This document shows, in pieces, positions 49,901 to 56,726 of a stretch of 64,000 bases of DNA. This DNA comes from Omphiscola glabra (Eukaryota; Mollusca; Gastropoda; Lymnaeidae): assembly GCA_964017045.1 (NCBI GenBank), contig OZ024794.1:56433108-56497107 (forward strand), written 5' to 3'. Position 1 is the first letter of the stretch; each line of letters starts with the position of its first letter. Below the pieces are notes generated by a model. It saw only the letters and a list, made by a program, of their open reading frames with translations. It had not been told where the DNA came from and ran no database searches. The translations under genes and the position numbers were made by a program.

Positions 49901-52900
49901 TTCCGAATGCTATCCCGGCAAATTTGCAGGGGAATATCCGCTAGTCATATCATATCATATCATATCATATATATATATATAAAAGTGAAAATTTGTTTGT
50001 GGGTTTGTCTGTTCCACAAAGGCTTTTACACGGATTGATGGATCTTGACCAAACTTGGCACATATATCCATGGTTATCCAGAAGGAACTTTTAAGGGGTC
50101 GAAAACTTTTAATAACATTTCGTGTGGGGCCGGGGGCCCCGAATTCGTTTTTTTGTTATATGAGCTATATAAAAATATTACAAACAAATACTCCTACGTG
50201 AATGGATGGACATCGATCAAACTTAGTACACGTACACTTGATTATCCATTTTCAAATACCGAAGGGTACTGAACTCATAATATCCATTCTCCTGGGGCCG
50301 GGGGCCCCATTTCATTTTTCCTTATATGAGCTAAATAAATATCAATAGGCTTAGACAACACTATAGTTTCTATGTCAATTAATGGATATAGGCCTAGGGT
50401 GGTAGCAATGCACTTCACTGTCCGTACAGAAATATTGGTGGATGTAAAACTAATAATATCCAATCTAGAATTTTCCAGAAAGTTCGATATTCTTAAAATG
50501 CTATATCTATGACATTATTGAATAGATTTTATCGGTAAATGGGATAACATTAGAAAGCAGGGTCCCTAGATGGAACGGGATCCTACAGAGAACAGTATCC
50601 TAACGGGATCTGTAGGCCACGGGATCGGGGTCCTAATGCAATCCCGGGCCACGCCGGGTATATCGGCTATTATATTATATAATATACTTAAAAGAACTTA
50701 ATTCATTATCTATGTTATGTAACAATCAAATAAATGGAGACAGCAATAGCAGCTCACATGTACAATCCTAACTACACTATGCACATAACATATCTGGAGT
50801 TTGGGACGGTACGATGTCATGGATCTCGTGCCACGAAATTAATCGTCCGTCTGCATCAAGGATCTTTCAGTCCGGAGATGATGTCCCAATCAAGGATCTT
50901 TCAGTCCGGAGATGATTTCCCGTAGATGATGTCCCAATCATGGGTCTTTCAGTCCGGAGATGATGTCCCAATCAAGGATCTTTCAGTCCGGAGATGATGT
51001 CCCGTAGATGATGTCCCAATCAAGGATCTCTCAGTCCGTAAATGATGTCACAATCAAGGATCTCTCAGTCCGGATATGATGTCCCAACCAAGGATCTTTC
51101 AGTCCGGAGATGATGTCCCCATCATTGACTTAATTCTGTGAGTATCATTAAATTATGTCAGAATCTTAATATAAGCTTTTTTTCGTTGGGGGAGGGGGGT
51201 ATCTTAAGGCGCTATATTAAAGGAATCAAAGATTCTTCCTGAGGCACACCACAGCACAAATTAACTGACCTGGTGACCAAATGCAGATAGAAAGCTCATG
51301 GCGCCAATCTTGAGTGACAAACAACCAAGCCACTGTCACTTTTTCCTCTTAAAACACCACCTCTCCCACACTATTACAAATTTGGTACACTCGCACACAA
51401 TCTTTTCTTATACGTCCCCAGACTTACACAACACCCGTCAAACCGTTTTTAAAATGTCAACGGACTTTTGATCAGCAGCCGCTGTTAAGCTTATCTAACC
51501 AGCGTCCCTGCCAGATTTCACACCAGCAGCCACCACTAAGCCAGTGCTGGCATCCAACTCATCATTTCATTGTCACGGACAAGTTAACTCCTACCGTTGA
51601 GGATCGATTCACTTTTCTGTTCCGTCCAAGTTTTTCGTGTAATCCCACGCTACACGGGAGGCGTTAGGGGCGACTAAAGCTTCAATCACCCGACTGTTAC
51701 ATCACTGGGAGACCAATTCAGTATTGAATATTTTAGTCGAGTTACTTTCTAAGCTCCGGGATTTACCAGCCTCTTGAGTGGTCGATACAAACTGAAGCAT
51801 TGCCCTTGGGCTGGAGAAACGGAACTAAAAGCATGAAATGTGACATACACATAATACATTTTGATGATTAAAAATTTGACGTACACATACAGAGTGTTAT
51901 TTTCAAAATTTTATTCTGTGGTTTGTTCGCTGATGAAGGCTTCCTGTCGACACGTTCGTTGTTTTACTGTGTTCCTTTTTTGTAGGTTTGACCTCACTTT
52001 GTTGTACTCACTTCCAAATAAAATGGAAGGTTTAGGGGCGAGCAGCGGGGGCTTTACGATTCAATGTAAGACAGGTCACATGACGGCTCTTACAGAATGA
52101 CGCTCCTGTAATACGATGCTCAATCTCATCTAGCGAGTTAAACAAACGGTCGTTTTTTTTTTTTGGTTTTTTTTTGGGGGGGGGGGGGGGTGTGAAGGTT
52201 GTTCTTTATATCGTACAAACACAAGGGCAGAACGTATGGGTTAATCCAAAGTAAGCATTTCCGGATTAGGGGAATAACGTGATCAAATTAATGTGCAGGA
52301 TCTAATTTGTTCTCGATACAGTAAAGAGCGTCCGCTGTGGGAGCATTGTGGAAACAAATTATATTAGCCAGTGTGACGTAATTGGGCGGGAATAACCCAT
52401 TCATGTGTGTTCTGTAAGTCTAGCAGCCCGCGCTCACACACGTGAGATTTCTCAATGGAAGCTAGCAACAGAGTATGGGAGTGGACAAAAATATGTACCT
52501 CATTATGCGTTTTTGATGTGATGATATTTTAAAAAAATAATTGGATAGCAGTTTCCGGAAGAAGCTTCTCACCATAAGTCATTATATCGTGGATTGTTTT
52601 CAGGGGTGAAGAAACATCAGAAGATACAAGCAACGTTTAAAAATTAGACTTCGCCAAACACATTTAGATTGTGTGAAAAAAAAAAAGGGGGGGGGCGATA
52701 TAATTTCTATGTAAAAACAGCAACAACGTATAATTAACATCCACAAACCTTAAAGACGATTGCAAGGACAAATAGACAGACACTTGATAGAGAAACCTAA
52801 AAGACGATTGCAAGGACAAATAGACAGACACTTGATAGAGAAACCTAAAAGAGGATTGCAAGGACAAATAGACAGACACTTGATATAGAAAACTAAAAGA

Positions 52901-53466
52901 CGATTGCAAGGACAAATAGACAGACACTTGATAGAGAAACCTAAAAGACAATTGCAAGGACAAATAGAAAGACACTTGATAGAGAAACCTAAAAGACGAT
53001 TGCAAGGACAAATAGACAAACACTTGATAGAGAAACCTAAAAGACGATTGCAGTGGCCTATTCAGGAGCGGAAGGGAAAGTGCTACATTATCTCTTTACT
53101 CGGGAAAAATTCTGGTGAAAGACAATTCACTCCGTTTCTCCTAAACTCAAGTTAAGATCACTAAACCATGGAATGTTGGTGGATAGGGCTGGAATCGGCA
53201 GAATTGTGAGGCTGTGCCGAAACATGGTCTTTAATGGGAGGACGGGGGGGTCAGTGTTTGGACATCGACTTACCGGGACATGAGGAAGAATTGTCAGTAA
53301 TTGTTGTATGACATTGGCAGACAGTTGATCAGACCCACTGAGACAGGCGTCCAACAAGGCCCTGCAGAGACCAGACCGGGCGTCACCATATTGCAGGGAC
53401 TGCTGGGGCTCCGTGAAAACAAAGAGCAGGAACGGCCGCAGGATCTCAACCACGGACGAGAGGAGC
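11586..53466 (-). CDS. FOCAD: focadhesin, 30 exons seen, N-terminus outside the window
   Basis: The 30 phase-consistent exons sum to 5,035 bases, one base of a split codon plus 1,677 residues and a stop. They align collinearly with human FOCAD (about 1,800 aa, from memory) from roughly residue 180 to the C-terminus. Conserved landmarks in order are LRPFLL, LLLLSELLR, LPQLATHK, LWKQQDR, HGADLL, LPRGIY, QPGLRPGLA, PSEWHRF, GLALGM, TGCVLGLGLA, LGHLYQS, PPVNWAVMLSP, WITPPL, LVAQGRQP, WFLELLGHTR and PEFKPASLW. The protein is an alpha-helical HEAT/ARM-type repeat scaffold carrying a DUF3730 region and a focadhesin C-terminal domain. In vertebrates it has been linked to focal adhesions, and more recently to stability of the SKI mRNA-surveillance complex. 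The gene is expanded by repeat-filled introns of 17.7 kb and 7.2 kb. Upstream exons for the first ~180 residues were not found. Confidence 0.93.
14272..16577 (-). CDS. FOCAD: FOCAD exons 16527-16577, 15848-16022, 15425-15505, 15150-15269, 14931-15046, 14272-14523
   Basis: Six exons of 51, 175, 81, 120, 116 and 252 bases. The 51-base exon encodes ETPPAEKVSKLSGLLAM, which joins VRGSSM and SSWMLGHLYQSAC. Next come PSSYSYLPEWSLLRALF, PPVNWAVMLSPFMRINYG, TLCLQVASAQMQ with WITPPLYSSL, and LHLYMPGLIK. The microexons are shorter than 60 codons and are supported mainly by collinearity with vertebrate FOCAD and by phase. Confidence 0.9.
16883..17160. repeat. 28-bp G-rich minisatellite, about 10 copies, FOCAD intron
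   Basis: Each unit carries GGCAGGGGTTAGGG and AGTCAGACATC. The G-tracts lie on the + strand, which is the template strand for FOCAD. Confidence 0.85.
17313..17466. repeat. 53-bp repeat, three copies, abutting a FOCAD splice donor
   Basis: Units begin TGGTCCCTATATT and include GAAGGTGGAAAGTTGAAAAG. The last unit ends 12 bases below the exon at 17478-17600, so the downstream side of its donor is repeat sequence. Confidence 0.75.
17478..20578 (-). CDS. FOCAD: FOCAD exons 20490-20578, 20301-20342, 19829-20054, 19063-19320, 18419-18634, 17910-18029, 17478-17600
   Basis: Seven exons of 89, 42, 226, 258, 216, 120 and 123 bases. Landmarks are LELQEKHGH, VRDAIMDVIK (a 42-base microexon), NSVLALAGLALF, CNGLALGMTLGHLFEEHF, TGCVLGLGLAICGM, VTSVTGSVFACNALG and LSLGLITYSLSKQG. 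For 19063-19320 the acceptor GTCAAG|AAATCAG was preferred over ATCAG|CCCAG, because only the former keeps phase with the preceding exon. Confidence 0.88.
20783..20930. repeat. approximately 24-bp tandem repeat, FOCAD intron
   Basis: About six units of AATAATGAGAGTTATATCCA-type sequence between exons 20490-20578 and 20966-21058. A two-copy repeat precedes it at 20600-20680. Confidence 0.7.
20966..23867 (-). CDS. FOCAD: FOCAD exons 23423-23867, 22220-22379, 21764-21952, 21256-21377, 20966-21058
   Basis: Five exons of 445, 160, 189, 122 and 93 bases. The first is the longest in the gene and starts with PEQHGADLLAPLSEIL, then ALDGLYLLCEAEV. Then come VPGSCFVSILKLV, LPRGIYSSSQ with QPGLRPGLA, GLLFCYDPPLEMG and PSEWHRFTLMPEAW. 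The 21764-21952 exon uses acceptor GTACCAG|GC, chosen by phase and by length agreement with human. Donor 21255 is GTCAAG, a weak but valid GT site. Confidence 0.9.
22553..23320. repeat. 75-77-bp minisatellite, about 10 copies, FOCAD intron
   Basis: Units share GCTGAAGTTATTCAGATGAC and differ mainly at ATATC(ACTGGGGGG / TTATTG)AAAAG. The array ends about 100 bases before the longest FOCAD exon. Confidence 0.85.
24060..24310. repeat. degenerate ~65-bp tandem repeat
   Basis: About four diverged units with TATCACTAATATGTAA and GTCTGTCAAAGT-like blocks within a FOCAD intron. Confidence 0.5.
24828..27200 (-). CDS. FOCAD: FOCAD exons 26986-27200, 26147-26437, 25488-25592, 24828-25051
   Basis: Four exons of 215, 291, 105 and 224 bases. 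The junction into 25488-25592 and on to 24828-25051 reads PQLATHK then MCIPPILK, matching human PKLGVHK-VC. The block includes LWKQQDR and ends in ILEICKHK. It covers the part I associate with the DUF3730 region. A 27-bp minisatellite lies between the first two exons. Confidence 0.9.
26569..26850. repeat. 27-bp minisatellite, about 10 copies, FOCAD intron
   Basis: Near-identical units with ATGTCAAAGCTGTGTACCAT. Because 27 is a multiple of three, several frames are open on both strands. It lies between exons 26986-27200 and 26147-26437. Confidence 0.85.
27243..27400. repeat. 31-34-bp repeat, five copies, just upstream of a FOCAD exon
   Basis: Units with GGCGATGAGAGCATAAAGCT lie 43 bases beyond the acceptor of exon 26986-27200, inside the 17.7-kb intron. 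Confidence 0.75.
27790..27992. repeat. 41-bp minisatellite, five copies
   Basis: Units contain CATATGTGATGTGGGGAGTT. FOCAD intron. Confidence 0.8.
28316..28535. repeat. 24-bp minisatellite with an internal palindrome, about 9 copies
   Basis: Each unit contains TCTGCTGTAGCAGA, a perfect 6-bp inverted repeat around GT, and a variable segment of about 10 bp such as CAAACAGGTA. Confidence 0.8.
28560..29377. other. FOCAD intron segment, no gene seen
   Basis: Begins with a CpG-richer 60 bases (GCGCCATCTATCGG). Contains a dispersed-repeat fragment near 29000-29060 (TTTTGAGGGCCCA) that recurs at 48058-48110, and a snail-type AAAGCGGTCTTATATAGAGC fragment near 29248. Confidence 0.45.
29378..29576. 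mobile_element. SPIN-like non-autonomous hAT element, copy A (199 bp)
   Basis: Starts CAGTGGTTCTCAACC and ends GGTTGAGAACCGCTG. It contains GGGTCGCGACCC, GGTCTTAGGCGACCCC and GCCGCGACCC. It is flanked by perfect 8-bp duplications CTTTAGGT at 29370-29377 and 29577-29584. The termini and the inner blocks match my memory of the SPIN family. Confidence 0.85.
29810..30652. repeat. 30-bp minisatellite, about 28 copies
   Basis: The unit contains CCCCCGGTCCCTGGTGCAAT. It is open in all three - strand frames (up to 364 codons), which is an effect of the 30-bp period. GC-rich against its surroundings. Confidence 0.85.
30653..32510. other. FOCAD intron segment, no gene supported
   Basis: Contains a possible hAT-type end CAGTGGCGCAG at 31431 without a visible partner, a poly-C run near 32205, and an exon-like stretch ending GAG|GTAAGTGT at 31154 with only a 23-codon frame. 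Nothing here is convincingly coding. Confidence 0.4.
32525..32670. repeat. 50-bp repeat, three copies
   Basis: Units contain GGCAGCTGGAATAATATAGG; the third is diverged. Confidence 0.7.
32671..33296. other. FOCAD intron, unassigned
   Basis: Mostly unique A/T-rich sequence. A GC-richer 130 bases at 33025-33160 resembles a dispersed-repeat fragment but matches no family I can name. Confidence 0.35.
33297..34236. repeat. 13-bp minisatellite (TAACTCTCTAATG), split by a SPIN-like element
   Basis: About 57 degenerate 13-bp units with TCATG/AATG/CACG variants. The array is interrupted at 33902-34093 and resumes in the same register after the duplicated 8 bp. Confidence 0.85.
33902..34093. mobile_element. 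SPIN-like non-autonomous hAT element, copy B (192 bp)
   Basis: CAGTGGTTCTCAACC to TTGAGAACCGCTG, with GGTCTTAGGCGACCC and GGGGTCGCGACCC inside. The flanking duplications CTCTAATG at 33894-33901 and 34094-34101 are perfect and are themselves part of the 13-bp satellite. Confidence 0.85.
34237..34960. other. FOCAD intron, A/T-rich, nothing recognised
   Basis: Contains poly-A tracts near 34424 and 34765 and no credible open frame. Confidence 0.5.
34961..35842 (-). pseudogene. decayed DDE-type transposase relic
   Basis: Read on the - strand across at least two frames, the segment about 35060-35240 gives FDSTASNADVLVGACKLL and LCRHCIIELMVAKVFD. These resemble a transposase family with FDTTASN...GAC.LLE and CRHH.ELV motifs. 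Upstream (about 35300-35560) are LTINKELISIASHKHW and ELVDRLVVMVSRGVK. Stops and shifts break it into pieces. I cannot name the superfamily. Confidence 0.5.
35868..36003. repeat. pyrimidine-rich TCTCTATCCC microsatellite
   Basis: Nearly pure C/T on the + strand for about 130 bases, directly before the 74-bp array. Confidence 0.75.
36013..36534. repeat. 74-bp minisatellite, seven copies
   Basis: Units contain GAAGATGAAACAC, AGGAAGCTTCCAGTGATTGA and CCAACCAACGAGCCAT. They differ at only a few sites (CACTTG/CACGTG). The period is not a multiple of three, so frames rotate from unit to unit. The open frames on the - strand are incidental. Confidence 0.85.
36535..38752. other. FOCAD intron segment, no gene supported
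   Basis: The stretch 37660-38210 is markedly GC-richer than its surroundings. It reads like part of an old retroelement or SINE-like sequence (AACCCGCCCTGACCCATTAG, GAACTCCAGACCACC), but no coding motif or pol III promoter could be secured. The rest is A/T-rich. Confidence 0.4.
38753..38970. repeat. 25-bp minisatellite (CTACCAGCTATGTTGCCCCA), left part
   Basis: About nine units, the reverse complement of the family at 3183-3358. Interrupted at 38971 by the inverted non-LTR copy and continued at 39811-39990. Confidence 0.8.
38971..39810 (-). mobile_element. 5'-truncated non-LTR retrotransposon, copy 2
   Basis: Nearly identical to positions 4459-5302 of copy 1, on the opposite strand, with the same 3' end. 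It is flanked by CCAGCT at 38965-38970 and 39811-39816, a 6-bp target duplication inside the 25-bp minisatellite. The truncation point lies within RNase H. Confidence 0.85.
39001..39808 (-). pseudogene. RNase H and C-terminal fragment of the non-LTR polyprotein
   Basis: Starts at GYGALIQYPKGIPPAEEISG and runs to IKER and stop. It retains the DAEIEAI, VVFTDSQCAL, QWIPGHVGIP and CRHC...EHLLAEC motifs. It differs from copy 1 by only a few residues (for example Arg for Trp in AQARIKDL, Asn for Ile in SSTNTKM, Cys for Arg in RKCDEWW), so both insertions are recent. The open frame continues into the satellite upstream, where it is meaningless. Confidence 0.85.
39811..39990. repeat. 25-bp minisatellite, right part
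   Basis: Continuation of the array at 38753-38970 beyond the non-LTR insertion, about seven units. Confidence 0.8.
40005..40135. repeat. approximately 50-bp repeat, three copies
   Basis: Units with AACTATGAGAGTCATTCAGT and ACCAG(G/A)CCAGGTG. Confidence 0.65.
40608..40738. repeat. CAGTATGT-type short tandem repeat
   Basis: Degenerate 8-10-bp units (CAGTATGTTGCAGTATGTGA) immediately before the inverted-repeat element. Confidence 0.65.
40761..41802. mobile_element. foldback-like element with long inverted arms
   Basis: Left arm 40822-41209 (from ATTACGGACCGTTATAGATG) pairs, with diverged but obvious similarity, with 41416-41802. A separate 50-base block at 40770-40820 (CCACGTGCATGACCTCTT) is inverted at 41332-41382. 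It therefore sits inside the right arm rather than outside it. No transposase is visible. Confidence 0.65.
41992..42265. mobile_element. hairpin MITE of unknown superfamily, 274 bp
   Basis: Starts CCGGAAATGTGATCGAAAGA and ends with the near-perfect inverse TCTTTCGATCAAATTTCCGG. The inverted similarity extends inward (AAATTTCGTGGAC / GTCGACGAAATTT, GGTCGAATC / GATTCGACC) for most of its length. The target duplication is unclear (possibly TA). Confidence 0.6.
42266..42595. other. FOCAD intron, A/T-rich, nothing recognised
   Basis: Contains a TATATA run near 42286. No open frame is worth noting. Confidence 0.5.
42596..43565. repeat. 22-bp minisatellite, about 44 copies
   Basis: The core is GACGTCAGGCATCAGTGTGA. 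The first two thirds are mostly the GACGTCAGG type. From about 43230 the GAGGTCAGACATC type takes over, with CTGTG variants clustered at 43388-43500, showing block-wise homogenisation. Confidence 0.85.
43566..44884. other. FOCAD intron end, with a 16-bp repeat
   Basis: Positions 44183-44277 hold six copies of a 16-bp unit (AACCACAGATCCACCG). The remainder is unique A/T-rich sequence ending before exon 44885-44972. A two-copy GCATATTCAATAGCATCT repeat lies near 44677-44750. Confidence 0.5.
44885..53466 (-). CDS. FOCAD: FOCAD exons 53274-53466, 45867-46109, 44885-44972
   Basis: These are the first three visible exons (193, 243 and 88 bases). The first starts after CATCCTCAG with one base of a split codon and encodes LLSSVVEILRPFLLFVF, the counterpart of the human segment ending in APFLWYLY. 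It ends at CCG|GTAAGT. The second (ACTGACACTAAAG onward) ends at CTA|GTGAGT. The third encodes LLLLSELLRINLAFVH and ends at TGG|GTAAGT. They correspond to N-terminal HEAT-like repeats. The introns between and after them are the large repeat-rich ones. Confidence 0.85.
45630..45765. repeat. GA-rich microsatellite, FOCAD intron
   Basis: GAGAGAGG / GAGAGAGAGAG tracts about 100 bases below exon 45867-46109. Confidence 0.7.
46776..47400. repeat. 19-20-bp minisatellite, about 32 copies
   Basis: Core GGTCAAAGATGGACTCAGT. It begins with GTAGAAGATGGGGCTCA units and changes to GGTCAAAGATGG units toward the right. Overlapping open frames on the + strand are repeat artefacts. Confidence 0.85.
47401..48350. 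other. FOCAD intron, minor repeats only
   Basis: Holds a telomere-like TTAGGGTTCGGGTTAGGG at about 47468-47485, a 21-bp triplicate at 47806-47872 (AATAGTCAATAAGCCGAAGT), and a dispersed fragment at 48058-48110 shared with 28990-29060. No gene is seen. Confidence 0.5.
48352..49944. mobile_element. dispersed repeat with Helitron-like terminus, unit 1
   Basis: Opens with CATATATATAAAAGTGAAAA and closes with AATATCCGCTAGT. Internally it repeats blocks of about 170-190 bp with TCTTGACCAAACTTAGTACA, GGGGCCGGGGGCCC and ATGAGCTATATAA. No protein is encoded. The CTAGT end suggests a Helitron/Helentron-type non-autonomous element, but this is unproven. Confidence 0.5.
49945..50672. mobile_element. dispersed repeat with Helitron-like terminus, unit 2
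   Basis: Directly follows unit 1, opening with a CATAT-rich run then ATATAAAAGTGAAAATTTGT and ending near GCCACGCCGGGTATATCGGC. It is a shorter version of unit 1, suggesting head-to-tail insertion. Confidence 0.5.
50855..51122. repeat. approximately 34-bp minisatellite, about 8 copies
   Basis: Units with AAGGATCTTTCAGTCCGGAG and GATGATGTCCCAATC. Confidence 0.8.
51123..52750. other. FOCAD intron, no gene supported
   Basis: Contains a T/G homopolymer junction near 52147-52190 and an A/G run near 52677-52696. A dispersed retroelement fragment is possible at 51600-51720, but no motif secures it. Confidence 0.45.
52751..53055. repeat. 48-bp minisatellite, about 6 copies, FOCAD intron
   Basis: Units contain GGACAAATAGACAGACACTT and GAGAAACCTAAAAGACG. 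The period is a multiple of three, so frames stay open on both strands. It lies about 220 bases below exon 53274-53466. Confidence 0.85.
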
Positions 53467-53494
53467 CTGAGGATGATAAACAAGGTTAAATGTC

Positions 53495-53640
53495 ACAACG
53501 TAAAATGAGGATGATATAGAAGGTTGTATGTCACAACGTGAGCGGGGGTGGGGTGATATAGCAAGATTGTAAGTCACAACGTAACTGGGGATGATATAGA
53601 AGTTGTATGTCACAAAGTAATTGGGGGAGTTACAGTAAGG
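53495..53640. repeat. approximately 40-bp repeat, about 4 copies
   Basis: Units with GATATAGAAGGTTGTATGTC and ACAACGTAA, just upstream (FOCAD sense) of exon 53274-53466. Confidence 0.65.
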
Positions 53641-53714
53641 TGGGTTGTCACAGGATGATCGTTACAGTCATGGTTAAATCTACTTATATATATATATATA
53701 TATATCTTTTCCCC

Positions 53715-53840
53715 CGTGTGTTTGGTTGTACATCGAACGCTTTCTGTGAGGCTTTCAGGGCGTCATTGAAGCGTTTCTTTTGTACATCAGCTAACCGCCT
53801 TCTATGTTCAAGCTCACCAAAGAATATTCTTATGGAACAA
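53715..53840 (-). pseudogene. LINE reverse transcriptase C-terminal relic
   Basis: On the - strand about 40 codons read RIFFGELEHRRRL then KKRFNDALKASQKAF. This matches the conserved tail of many animal LINE polyproteins (YGEL...G...KR.KD.LK.SLK). It ends in a (TA)n tract at 53688-53708. Only a fragment remains. Confidence 0.5.
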
Positions 53841-53892
53841 AGCCCGTAAGAAAAGAAAAATAAGGTACGCAAAAAGTTAGCGAGTCATGGCT

Positions 53893-54820
53893 GGGATAAA
53901 TGTGAATGGGTACATAAGGCAGGGTTTTTGGCGACATGGGGAGAGATAAATGTGAATGGGTACATAAGGCAGGGTTTTTGACGACATGGGGAGAGATAAA
54001 TAATCGCCTAATGACAGGTAAGTGGGAGCCGGAAATTGGACCTTTCACTGATCATTGACCTGATGCCCTCGCAAGAAACGTTCATCAAGTGCTTAGCTTT
54101 AGACATAGAACATTGCAACAGTTCATGCTGTGAATATCCCCGTCGAGGAATAGTCAACCTTTCTTGTGTTCGTTGAGACAAATTCCTTTTTTTCCTTCTA
54201 AATCGTGTAAAGTCCATCAAAGCTAGGTCAGACGACACTGCTAGCAATGTTGTAACATCGTAGCCGTTATCAGGGCAACAAGTCTCAGCATTTCAGATGT
54301 CAGAAACTGTCATACATAGAAAGATCAATCCAGAAGACACGCGTAAGATCTGCAGATCTTGTCCACGACGGGAAGTCCTGTATGATGCGATCTTGTATGA
54401 TGTCATTGAGACCCGAGGAACCCTTAGGTCAGCTGTTTCCGGTCGCACCATATCATTTTAACTATCGCTATCCACTAAGAGAGCTGTGATGTTAATACCG
54501 ACATTATGCCATTTTAACTATCAACGCGTAGGACAAGCTTGTAATAAATGTATTTAAGATTAAACAACAACAACAACAGCATTAGATCAAAATCATTTTG
54601 TTGTTGTCCAAGTGCTGCTAAATAAAACGAGGCAAAGACACAAATGAAACAATTTCTAATTTTTTTCGTAGCGGATTTATTCTAGTGGCCTGAACATTTG
54701 TTGGACAAGACTGCAGCTTTCTTGTGTTGCTCTAAGAAGTAGATGGGTTTTAAAATTAACCCCCCCCCCTTTTTTTTTCCACACACACACAGATACAATA
54801 GCTGTCTCCTTGGAGCACTG
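53893..54820. other. non-coding stretch with a 50-bp duplicate
   Basis: Two copies of a unit with GGGTACATAAGGCAGGGTTT at 53893-54000. A 79-codon - strand frame at 54008-54247 has no family I recognise. Confidence 0.45.
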
Positions 54821-55025
54821 TCTCCTGTATCTTTGCCTTCCTGTATGACTGCCTCCCTGTATTGCTGCCTCCCTGTATCACTGCCTCGCATACAGGGAGG
54901 CAGTGATACAGGGAGGCAATGTTACAGGGGGGTAGTGCTATAGGGAGGCAATGATACAGGGAGGCAGTCATACATGGAGGCAGTCATACAGGGAGGCAAT
55001 AATACAGGGAGGCAGTCATACAGGA
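54821..55025. repeat. 16-18-bp minisatellite that switches strand midway
   Basis: Units of CCTCCCTGTAT(GACT/TGCT/CACT)G run to about 54888. From 54889 onward the array continues as the reverse complement (ATACAGGGAGGCAGT). The transcript or single strand could fold on itself. Confidence 0.75.
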
Positions 55026-55686
55026 CAATAAGATGAGAACGTTTAGGAAAACTCATAACGCTAATCCATTTTAGCATGAGATTACCCCTGTCAATCCTTA
55101 GTTTGAAAAGTTTAAACTGAGACTTTGGGTCAGAATTTTAAAAAAATTATTTATTCGCTAACAATATCAAGTGATCTACGTACTTTTGCCTTTCTATTTT
55201 GAATTTAATAAAGTTCTTTGTTCTGCAGTACACACAAACGATGCACTTCAAATGATTAAATCTGACCTGTTTTCTTTAAAAAAAAATTTTCCTTGAAACC
55301 AAGTCCTCTGTTTTTCATTTGTTAATTTAGCTGTAACAGAGAATTGATCCCGCCTAAACAGCTTTTGTCTGCTCAGTAAGAGGATTACATATCTGAAATA
55401 AAAGACCCAGGAGCGTAACATGTTTGAAAACCTCAAGGAGTTAAATCGCCTGGTTAAAACAAAATATCGTTCAAGCCATTGTGACATTTGTATCCGCCAA
55501 ATCCCAACTCGTGGGCCATTTCAGCCGCAGTTTTCATTTTTTTTAAAAAAGAATTAATTTCTAGCTCTAATGTTTCTTCCCATGGACTTCTTATGTTAAA
55601 AAACAACAACAATATAAAAAAATAAATAAAAAATAATCACTCTAGATGTGCAGAATTCAGTATTTTCTAAATCGATTACTCTAAGC
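55026..55686. other. A/T-rich non-coding stretch
   Basis: No repeat structure or gene recognised. Confidence 0.5.
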
Positions 55687-55874
55687 CAGTGGTTTTCAAC
55701 AGTCCTAATACCGCGACCCTTCAATACAGTTCCTCATGTTGTGGCGACCGCCAAACATTAAATTATTTTCCTAGCTACTTTGTAACTGTGGTTCCCGGTG
55801 GTCTTAGGCGACCCCTATGAAAGGATAATTCCACCCCCCAAAACGGGTCTCGACCAACAGGTTGATAACCGCTG
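55687..55874. mobile_element. SPIN-like non-autonomous hAT element, copy C (188 bp)
   Basis: CAGTGGTTTTCAAC to GTTGATAACCGCTG. It is more diverged than copies A and B but keeps GGTCTTAGGCGACCCC and TACCGCGACCC. Perfect 8-bp duplications CTCTAAGC lie at 55679-55686 and 55875-55882. Confidence 0.82.
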
Positions 55875-55882
55875 CTCTAAGC

Positions 55883-56726
55883 TCATCCAAATACAGACTA
55901 ACGGAACGCAGACCAGTATTCTCCTTTACAATTTGATAAATATCAGCTACTGTTTGTGAGGGCTGTTCCTCCTAATACATTGCCATCATGTACAACTCAG
56001 TCGAATGATTTATTGTTTGTCCAAAAAGACCCCTCCCCCCCGCTCTCTCCCCCTCCCCCTGTATTGCCTTTTACTAATCTTCATAAACAAACGTCATACT
56101 AAAACTTTCCATGGCGTATTATTTCAGAAGGTCTCTTCAACTTAAACTAACATCCCCCATTCAAGCTGATCACAGATCCACGTTGACCTTCTCATCACAA
56201 TGTATCTCCGTAACCTGTAAACTATAGCCGTCTAGCAGTGAAGCTCGCTAGCTATAACTAATTTACCAAACTCAACCGCCAGCCAATGGCACGCCCTTGG
56301 TGTAACTAGCTATCCTCTGCTCTTCCGTCCACCAGCCGGTGACACTCTCAATCTATAACTAATCCTTATGCACTCTCCGACAAACAAACTAGTCGCTTCT
56401 CGCTAACTAGCTCTTAAAGTGACTTATAGATCTGAAATCTCCCTAAAGACAGGATAGTACTTTGTATATTTTATCTAATTACTGACCTTGGGTAACCCGA
56501 AGAGACAGTGGTCCCCCATGAGATTTCACAACTAATCGAGCAATTAATTCAGCAAGACTTTAAAACCCTGATGGGTCAGTGCTGCCACGTATGGGGTCAA
56601 TTCAAGTGAGACCTGTCAAATTACTAATAGCCCTCTAAGACATCTGCTAGTTTCTCAGGTGGCTTATGTTGTTGTTTGTTTTCATAAGACGTACAGGCAA
56701 CATGTTTTAAGTCAAATCCGATGCTA
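55883..56726. other. non-coding stretch
   Basis: C-rich run near 56030-56060. No gene or repeat array recognised. Confidence 0.5.

Noticed and set aside
52664..53023. 119-codon - strand frame that looks membrane-like
   Set aside because: 48-bp repeat with a period divisible by three. The aromatic pattern is simply the unit repeated.
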